Assembly (NCBI GenBank): GCA_964413425.1
Contig: CAYPST010000120.1
Location: 1-12,252, forward strand
Origin: DATFLS01 sp964413425
GTDB taxonomy: Bacteria; Fidelibacterota; JAANXI01
DNA: 12,252 nucleotides
Direction: 5' to 3'
Each line of letters opens with the position of its first letter. Position 1 is the stretch's first letter. The notes beneath the pieces were generated by a model that did no database searches, was not told the origin of the DNA, and saw only the letters and a program-made list of their open reading frames with translations. Positions 7,037-12,252 of the stretch are shown piece by piece. Made by a program: the position numbers and the translations under genes.

Positions 7037-8063
7037 ATGAAAAATACAATATGTGAATGCGTTTTAATTCTAGTCGCTCTTCTCCTGATAAGTCTGCTCG
7101 GGACTTCGCAGGTGATGGGACAGGAGGAGGAAGAACTCTCCCGGGATCGCCGGGCACAAACGGGGATGAAATTCTTATCCGTTTCGGTTGATGCACGTGC
7201 AGCCGCCATGGCGGATGCAATGACGGCCCAGCGGGTCTCTTCGTCGATTGCGATGTTCTATAATCCGGCGGGCATGGCATATCTTGATGGAACGGTGGAT
7301 GTTTCGGTCGGTCAGCTGCGATATCACCTACAATGCAGCCAGCGTGGCTGTTAACTCGCCAATCGGTGTGATCGGACTCTCTGGCTTTGCGGTGAATTAC
7401 GGGGAGTTGAACGAGACAATCCGGTATGATAATACCCAGGGATTTCGACAGATAGGTACGTACAGTCCCTCCGCAACTGTGATCGGCCTCGGATATGCCA
7501 AGGCCGTCACCAATCGATTTGCCGTGGGAGGAAATGCCAAATATGTTGCACAATCCATAGTTGATGGAATCGTAAGTCTTGATGACAACGAAAATCCAGT
7601 CAGGAAGAACTTTGCGCTCAATACGATCGCATGGGATTTCGGCGTGTTTTATCAAACCGGGTTTCGCAGTCTGGACTTTGCGTTAGGGATTAAAAACTTC
7701 TCCCGGGAATTGACCTACTCCCGAGAAAGCTTTGAACTTCCCCTGATCTTCCGGATAGGATTATCCATGGATATGATGGACCTGATGCCACTTGACTCAC
7801 CGAATCATAATCTCCTGCTCGCCATTGATAGCGAACATCCCCGGGACTATGACGAACGGGTGAAAGTCGGAGCGGAATATGTCTTCATGAATACCCTTGC
7901 CCTCCGCGGAGGATACATCTATCCCACGGATGAACAGGGATTAAATGCAGGCATTGGTGTGCAGCGCGAGTTCGGCGCATTCGGGGTGAATCTGGATTAT
8001 GCCTACTCCCAGTATGGAGTATTCGGGTCGGTGAATCGGTTTTCCGTGCAATTCTCGTTTTAA
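7037..8063 (+). pseudogene. PorV/PorQ-family outer-membrane protein, interrupted by a frameshift
   Basis: ATG at 7037 follows AGAGG (7027-7031). A signal peptide (VLILVALLLISLLGTSQVMG) is followed by the family's N-terminal block: MKFLSVSVDARAAAMADAM, then AMFYNPAGMAYLDGTVDVSVGQ. In the second reading frame, 105 codons from the ATG, translation would stop at 7352-7354. The rest of the protein (DITYNAASVAVNSPIGVIG to the final SVQFSF) continues from 7320 in the third frame to TAA at 8061-8063. The repaired product would be about 341 residues, normal for this FadL-like barrel family. Relatives usually have a short segment with a Trp between the GQ-like and DITYN-like blocks, absent here. A small deletion is therefore more likely than a single inserted base. 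No slippery heptamer was seen, so programmed frameshifting is unlikely. A sequencing or assembly error is possible. PorV proteins shuttle T9SS cargo or form outer-membrane barrels; third gene of the receptor unit. Confidence 0.8.
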
Positions 8064-8141
8064 TGCCGCTTTCGACAAATGAGAGCAGGCGGTCCGATTA
8101 CCACATGGCTGCTGTGGGAAGGAAAGTTCCGGCGAAAATGA

Positions 8142-8300
8142 TCTATACTATTGTCCAATCATGAGCGAGCCGGAGCAGAGTTTGCACCTATTCCAAAATG
8201 GGAGCCTAATTCCGGGGCATTTTCCCGAGTAGATCCTTTCATTATCACAGAGTCAGCGAGAAGCATATATGAGGTGTTGCAGAATCTCCATCTGACGTAG
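8142..8300 (+). pseudogene. Possible coding remnant (C-terminal fragment) in the gap before the sulfatases
   Basis: In the frame from 8142 to TAG at 8298-8300, the last 46 codons read like ordinary protein: HERAGAEFAPIPKWEP, then FSRVDPFIITESARSIYEVL. There is no start codon with a ribosome binding site, and the frame is closed by TGA at 8139-8141. The neighbouring frame just upstream (KVPAKMIYTIVQS, ending 8161-8163) also reads plausibly, which would fit a decayed gene with a frameshift. I do not recognise the family. The alternative is chance protein-like text in a non-coding gap. Apart from this fragment and the promoter at 8292-8320, I see nothing in the 8064-8418 gap. Confidence 0.25.
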
Positions 8301-8320
8301 TGAGTCTCGAAAATTATCAT
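8292..8320 (+). promoter_or_regulatory. Candidate sigma70-type promoter of the sulfatase genes
   Basis: CTGACG (8292-8297, four of six bases of TTGACA) and TATCAT (8315-8320, five of six of TATAAT) are separated by exactly 17 bases. The implied transcript would begin about 90 bases before the first sulfatase. This fits the 355-bp break between the receptor unit and the sulfatases. Sigma-factor preferences of this lineage are unknown, so this rests on the general consensus only. Confidence 0.35.
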
Positions 8321-8418
8321 ATTCTTATGGAGAAGAAAAATTCCTAAGTTAACAGGAGCAGCCTGAATTCGGGTGCGGGTACAAACAGTAATGTGAATTA
8401 TCAACCGGAGTGAATTCT

Positions 8419-9717
8419 ATGGTAGGTGCGATCAGTCGTAGAAAATTTTTACATCTGATAGGTGCCGGAACCGCGGCAATGGTTATGCCCTTACTGACTT
8501 GGAAAAACGGGTCAGGTGCTTCCAAGCCCAACGTGATTCTGATCATGGTGGATGATATGGGCTACGAGTGTTTGAGCTGTTACGGCAGTACCTCCTACCA
8601 GACCCCGGAATTGGATGCATTAGCACGCAATGGATTGCGCTTCGAACATTGCTACTCCCAGCCGCTGTGTACGCCCTCCCGGGTGAAAATTATGACCGGC
8701 CAGTATAACTTCCGGAATTACACCGAATTCGGGGCGCTCCATCCGGATGAAAAAACATTCGGCCATATGATGCAGCAGGGCGGGTATGCCACCTGTATCG
8801 CCGGGAAGTGGCAGCTTGCGGCACGGAATGAAGGGATTGGGACCTACCCGAAGCAGGCGGGATTCGATGAATACTGTCTGTGGCAGATCGATGAGCGGCA
8901 GGGTAGGTATGCCGATCCCTTTCTGTACGAGAATTCGCTTGAACCGGAGATGTATGAAGGAGAATACGGCCCCGCCATCTTCACCGAGTTCATCAACGCA
9001 TTCATGGAGCAGCACCGGGATGAGCCGTTCTTCGTATATTATCCCATGGTGCTTATGCACAGCCCCTTCGTACCAACGCCCGACAGCGAAGAGTGGCAGG
9101 GTAATCGGGATCAACACAATCCCAAGTTTTTCGCCGATATGATCGCCTACATGGATAAAATCGTGGGACAAATTGTGCGCAAGACGGAAGAACTGGGAAT
9201 CAGTGAGAATACGCTGCTCCTGTTTACCTCTGATAACGGAACCCACCGAAACATTTCATCGAAACTGGGAGAATGTGTCATTTACGGTCAGAAAGGCCAT
9301 CCCACCGACTGGGGCACCCGGGTGCCACTCATTGCGTACTGGCCCGGAGTTACTCCGCAGGGGAAGGTGCTGGATGATCTCATTGATTTCAGCGATTTTA
9401 TGCCCACCATTGCCGAGGTCACCGGGGCCTCACTGCCCAAGGGCGAACCCGTTGACGGGGTCAGCTTTGCACCACAGATCCGTGGTGAACGCGGGAATCC
9501 ACGGGATTATATGTATTGCTACTACGAGCCCAAGTGGGCGAACTGGGAAACGAGTGAATTCGCGCGGGACCAGCGCTGGAAGTTATACCGGAGTGGCGAG
9601 TTGTACGATATCCCCAGGGATCCCATGGAGCGGCTGCCTATCAGCAAGCAAGAGCAGAGCCCCGAAGCGGCTGCCGCCAGGGAGCGATTACAGAAGATCC
9701 TGGATTCCATACGATAA
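8419..9717 (+). CDS. Sulfatase 1, Tat-exported, GKWQL subfamily
   Basis: A 432-residue S1-type sulfatase that would hydrolyse a sulfate ester. ATG at 8419 is preferred because GGAG (8407-8410) lies eight bases upstream; the in-frame GTG at 8410 overlaps that site. The leader SRRKFLHLIGAG (residues 6-17) is a textbook twin-arginine signal without a lipobox cysteine. Active-site features: Asp45-Asp46 in LIMVDDMG (metal ligands); Cys84 in CTPSR, the residue converted to formylglycine; Lys130 in GKWQL; His214 in LMHSPF; Asp272-Asn273 in TSDNGT; Lys292 in GQKGH. The usual GKWHL His is Gln132 here, which I recall as a subfamily trait in planctomycete and FCB sulfatases. The end is short (SGELYDIPRDPME...). 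Substrate unknown; a sulfated polysaccharide is inferred. Maturation needs an FGE or anSME enzyme, not present here. It is closely similar to the third sulfatase, at 11561. Confidence 0.92.
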   Translation: MVGAISRRKFLHLIGAGTAAMVMPLLTWKNGSGASKPNVILIMVDDMGYECLSCYGSTSYQTPELDALARNGLRFEHCYSQPLCTPSRVKIMTGQYNFRNYTEFGALHPDEKTFGHMMQQGGYATCIAGKWQLAARNEGIGTYPKQAGFDEYCLWQIDERQGRYADPFLYENSLEPEMYEGEYGPAIFTEFINAFMEQHRDEPFFVYYPMVLMHSPFVPTPDSEEWQGNRDQHNPKFFADMIAYMDKIVGQIVRKTEELGISENTLLLFTSDNGTHRNISSKLGECVIYGQKGHPTDWGTRVPLIAYWPGVTPQGKVLDDLIDFSDFMPTIAEVTGASLPKGEPVDGVSFAPQIRGERGNPRDYMYCYYEPKWANWETSEFARDQRWKLYRSGELYDIPRDPMERLPISKQEQSPEAAAARERLQKILDSIR

Positions 9718-9750
9718 GTATGTAGGTTCCCAGTGCACAGCGGATCCCAG

Positions 9751-9818
9751 CTCCTCTGCCAGGGGCACCGGCAGAAAAGAGTGCTCCTCCGGTTTTATGG
9801 AAAATACTCGCAGAGGAG
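9751..9818 (+). repeat. Inverted repeat between sulfatases 1 and 2
   Basis: CTCCTCTGC (9751-9759) is complementary to GCAGAGGAG (9810-9818), 50 bases apart. A smaller competing stem, TCTGCC with GGCAGA (near 9754-9775), uses the same left arm. No T-run follows, so it is not a clear terminator. It may only reflect a GC-rich spacer. Confidence 0.25.
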
Positions 9819-9864
9819 AGGGCGGAGAGTTCGCTGAATTTTGATTCTAGTACAAGGAGAAATC

Positions 9865-11394
9865 ATGGTCTATTCTCGATCAAGACGGCAGTTCTTACGG
9901 ATGGTAGGCATGGGAATAACTGCAATGTCTGTTGCGCCATTTGCGTGTCAGGAGGGTACTTCCGGGCAGCCCAATATCCTGTTCATCATGGCCGACGATC
10001 ACACGTCTCAGGCTATCAGCAGTTACTTTTCCCGGCTCGGACCGTATGCCCATACCGATAATATCGACCGGATTGGGAAAGAAGGGATGCGGCTGACCAA
10101 CTGTTTCTGTACCAATTCCATCTGTGTTCCCAGCCGGGCCGCCATCCTCACCGGGCAGTACAGCCATAAAAACGGCGTCTATACATTGCGTGATGAATTG
10201 GATCCGTCCAGGGAGAACGTGGCTAAACTGCTGCAGCAGGCCGGCTATCAAACCGCCGTCATCGGTAAATGGCACTTGAAGACCGAACCCGCCGGCTTTG
10301 ATTACTGGAATGTCCTGCCGGGACAGGGACGATACCATAATCCGATCATGACGGAAAAGGACACCGGGAGACAGACGTACCAGGGCTATTCCACGGATGT
10401 GATCACCGATCTATCGCTGCAATGGTTAAAACAGCGAGAATCCGACAAACCGTTTTGTTTGATGACGCATTTTAAAAACTCCCATGGGAAATGGGAGTAT
10501 CCGGAGCGGAATGCGAGTTTATACACCGATACCCGGATTCCGGAGCCCGCCAGTCTCTGGGAAGATAAAAGTCATAGATGTCCGGGATCCAGGGATTACG
10601 GCTATACGATCAGTGAGACCATGCTTGAGCGCATGACCAGTCCGGACTGGCCGACCGGGCAGCTAAACATCACCGGGCTGTCCAGGAAGGAGGCTATCCG
10701 GGCCACCTATCAGAAGTATCTGAAAGATTATCTCCGGTGCGTGGCAGCCCTGAATGAAAATGTGGGACGTTTACTGGAGTGTCTGGATGCGGAAGGATTG
10801 AGTAGAAATACGGTGGTGATTTACACATCCGATCAGGGGTTGTTCCTCGGGGAGCACAATTACATTGATAAACGCTGGATGTATGAAGAGTCGGCCCGGA
10901 TGCCGTTCCTGATTCGCTATCCGCGTGAGATCCAGGCCGGAGACGTGAATGATGACTTGATTCTAAATGTGGATTTTGCCCCCCTCTTTCTAGATTATGC
11001 CGGCCAGCCGATTCCGGATTGGATGCAGGGGCGAAGTTTTCGGGCCAATCTGCAGGGGAAGACTCCGCGGGACTGGCGTACCGCCATGTATTATCGCTAT
11101 TGGATGCATGGCAACCGGCCCGCTCATTACGGTATACGAACACAATGGTACAAGCTCATCTTCTTCTATGGTTTGCCGTTGGATGTCAACGGATACGACG
11201 CAGAGCCGACCAAACCCGGCTGGGAACTGTACGATCTGCAGAAGGATCCCAGAGAACTCTTAAACGTTTATAACGATCCCAAATATAGGCCGGTTGTGCA
11301 GGAACTGAAGCAAGAACTCTTCCGACTCAAAGAGCAGCTGGGAGATACGGACGAGCAGCATCCGGCGCTCATGCAACTCAGAGAAAAATTATAA
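9865..11394 (+). CDS. Sulfatase 2, Tat-exported, TSDQG/DUF4976 type
   Basis: A 509-residue S1-type sulfatase. ATG at 9865 follows AAGGAGA (9854-9860); the in-frame TTG at 9841 has no such site. The leader has SRRQFLRMVGMG (residues 6-17), a twin-arginine signal, then PFAC with Cys28, a weak lipobox that might make it a Tat-exported lipoprotein. Active site: Asp44-Asp45 in MADDHT; Cys87 in CVPSR (formylglycine site); Lys135 and His137 in GKWHL; His202 in THFKNSH; Asp323-Gln324 in TSDQGLFLGEHN; Lys336 in DKRWMYEESARMPF. The TSDQG and DKRxMYEES text and a DUF4976-like end (GWELYDLQKDPRELLNVY) place it with sulfatases of the N-acetylglucosamine-6-sulfatase/heparan sulfatase/choline-sulfatase-like branch, a different subfamily from its two neighbours. 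Different linkage specificity is expected, so the three enzymes may act in sequence on one sulfated polymer. Confidence 0.93.
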   Translation: MVYSRSRRQFLRMVGMGITAMSVAPFACQEGTSGQPNILFIMADDHTSQAISSYFSRLGPYAHTDNIDRIGKEGMRLTNCFCTNSICVPSRAAILTGQYSHKNGVYTLRDELDPSRENVAKLLQQAGYQTAVIGKWHLKTEPAGFDYWNVLPGQGRYHNPIMTEKDTGRQTYQGYSTDVITDLSLQWLKQRESDKPFCLMTHFKNSHGKWEYPERNASLYTDTRIPEPASLWEDKSHRCPGSRDYGYTISETMLERMTSPDWPTGQLNITGLSRKEAIRATYQKYLKDYLRCVAALNENVGRLLECLDAEGLSRNTVVIYTSDQGLFLGEHNYIDKRWMYEESARMPFLIRYPREIQAGDVNDDLILNVDFAPLFLDYAGQPIPDWMQGRSFRANLQGKTPRDWRTAMYYRYWMHGNRPAHYGIRTQWYKLIFFYGLPLDVNGYDAEPTKPGWELYDLQKDPRELLNVYNDPKYRPVVQELKQELFRLKEQLGDTDEQHPALMQLREKL

Positions 11395-11411
11395 TCAGGA
11401 GGAACTCAATA

Positions 11412-11501
11412 GTGCAGGAGTATTTGTATTCCAGTTTCATTATGCTCATGCCGGTCTTTCCAGACTTTGAGCCAAAGGCTCTCCCCCGGAGCGTTTTCTG
11501 A
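11412..11501 (+). CDS. Possible 29-residue small ORF between sulfatases 2 and 3
   Basis: GTG at 11412 lies eight bases after AGGAGG (11398-11403), a strong site that is otherwise left without a gene right after the sulfatase 2 stop. The frame encodes 29 residues (VQEYLYSSFIMLMPVFPDF, then EPKALPRSVF) and ends with TGA at 11499-11501. No family is recognised. It may be a chance frame; the ribosome binding site is its only support. Confidence 0.15.
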   Translation: MQEYLYSSFIMLMPVFPDFEPKALPRSVF

Positions 11502-11560
11502 CTGAGAAACATATAAATGTATTGAATTTGGGGAGTATAGAAACCGAAAGGGAACCGAAT

Positions 11561-12252
11561 ATGCATCGCAGACAATTTCTGAAAACTGTTGGTATGACGA
11601 CAACCGCTTTGCTCTTCCAGGGATGCGATTTTGGGGTAGACCAAATGACACCAAATGTGGTGTTAATTATGGCGGATGATTTAGGGGCAGAGTGTCTGAG
11701 CTGCTATGGCAGTGAGAGCTATGACACTCCGGTGCTGGATCAGCTGGCTGCAGAGGGAATTCGATTTGACAATGCCTATTGCACTCCACTCTGTACCCCC
11801 ACAAGAGTCGAACTGATGACCGGCCAATATCCCTTCCGGAATGGCTGGACTGGTGGGATCTGGACTCAGCCGGAGGATCAACAGTACCTGGATCCTGATC
11901 GGTTCAACTTTGCCCACATGATGCGGAACGCTGGGTATGCTACAGCAGTGGCAGGGAAATGGCAGCTGGCCCGATTCGAACATCGACCCCGGCATCCTCA
12001 AAATCTCGGCTTTGATGCATCCTGCCTGTGGACCTGGCTATATAGTGAAACACCGGATGATATCCGGATGGAAGGCAAGGATAAACCGTCGCGCTTCTGG
12101 GATCCTGGGATTTGGAAAAACGGATCATTAATGGAAGATACGCAGGGAAAATTTGGTCCGGATATCTATACAGATTTTTTAATTGATTTTATGCAACATC
12201 ATCGGTCAGAACCGTTCTTTGTGTATTTTCCCATGGCCCTGACCCACTGGCC
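11561..12252 (+). CDS. Sulfatase 3, Tat lipoprotein, GKWQL subfamily (3' end outside window)
   Basis: ATG at 11561 follows AAAGGGA (11547-11553). The frame stays open for 230 codons to the right edge. The leader RRQFLKTVG (residues 3-11) is a twin-arginine signal followed by LFQGC with Cys22, a fair lipobox, so a membrane-anchored product is likely. Asp39-Asp40 in MADDLG are metal ligands. The formylglycine motif is CTPTR (Cys78), with Thr where Ser is usual; this still fits C-x-P-x-R. Lys133-Trp-Gln135 in GKWQLA repeats the Gln variant of sulfatase 1. The two also share SCYGS-x-SY-x-TP and PLCTP-x-RV, as well as EPFFVY-x-PM. They probably arose by duplication, with sulfatase 2 between them. 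The C-terminal active-site half (DN and Lys) lies beyond the window. A 166-bp gap without a clear terminator separates it from sulfatase 2, so cotranscription is likely. Confidence 0.92.
   Translation, partial: MHRRQFLKTVGMTTTALLFQGCDFGVDQMTPNVVLIMADDLGAECLSCYGSESYDTPVLDQLAAEGIRFDNAYCTPLCTPTRVELMTGQYPFRNGWTGGIWTQPEDQQYLDPDRFNFAHMMRNAGYATAVAGKWQLARFEHRPRHPQNLGFDASCLWTWLYSETPDDIRMEGKDKPSRFWDPGIWKNGSLMEDTQGKFGPDIYTDFLIDFMQHHRSEPFFVYFPMALTHW

Noticed and set aside
7300..7330. Programmed ribosomal frameshift in the PorV-like gene
   Set aside because: No slippery heptamer or internal SD at the junction, and a family-conserved segment appears to be missing; an indel explains it better.
8620..9246. 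Open frame of 208 codons on the minus strand inside sulfatase 1
   Set aside because: Antisense to conserved sulfatase active-site sequence; no independent support.
9173..9844. Open frame of 223 codons on the + strand overlapping the end of sulfatase 1
   Set aside because: Out-of-frame shadow of sulfatase 1, Ser/Pro/Arg-rich and without a recognisable domain; it only appears long because it runs into the spacer.
11469..11481. Terminator hairpin (GAGCC, AAA, GGCTC) after sulfatase 2
   Set aside because: The stem is only five base pairs and no T-run follows directly, so it is not a credible intrinsic terminator.

Overview
The window reads as accessory, surface-directed metabolism of a Gram-negative bacterium. 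All seven recognisable protein genes lie on the + strand and all look exported. A TonB-dependent receptor with an N-terminal carboxypeptidase-regulatory domain, a secreted protein with a C-terminal FlgD-like/T9SS-like domain and a PorV/PorQ-family protein occur in a row. This combination is typical of the FCB superphylum, such as Neomarinimicrobiota, KSB1, Calditrichota or Ignavibacteria-type lineages. That placement is inferred from protein style; there is no rRNA or other marker gene here.

Layout. 1-822 is the 3' part of a PhoD-like phosphatase/phosphodiesterase gene. 823-1447 is a gene-poor gap of about 620 bp. Its left half (823-1150) is a structured-looking stretch without a convincing gene, possibly a decayed mobile RNA. 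Its right half carries a possible 27-codon leader ORF with four consecutive proline codons, mostly in the loop of a strong hairpin. After that come two closely related palindromes in inverted orientation (REP/REPIN-like), and then the strong ribosome binding site of the receptor gene. 1448-8063 is a three-gene unit (receptor, secreted FN3/FlgD-like protein, PorV/PorQ-like protein) with short gaps. The third gene is broken by a frameshift near 7316-7319. 8064-8418 is a gap with a possible coding remnant and a good sigma70-like promoter. 8419-12252 holds three sulfatases in tandem, the last cut by the window edge. All three have twin-arginine leaders and the C-x-P-[ST]-R formylglycine motif.

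Working model (inference): the locus resembles a polysaccharide-utilisation locus for a sulfated, perhaps phosphate-bearing, glycan. Tat-exported sulfatases would strip sulfate, the receptor would import the product, and the FN3/FlgD-like protein would act as its surface or periplasmic partner in place of SusD. No glycoside hydrolase, SusD, sulfatase-maturating enzyme or regulator is visible. Sulfatases 1 and 3 belong to one subfamily with GKWQL where most sulfatases have GKWHL. Sulfatase 2 is from a different subfamily. The best candidates for undescribed biology are the leader between 1190 and 1447 and the unexplained block at 823-1150.
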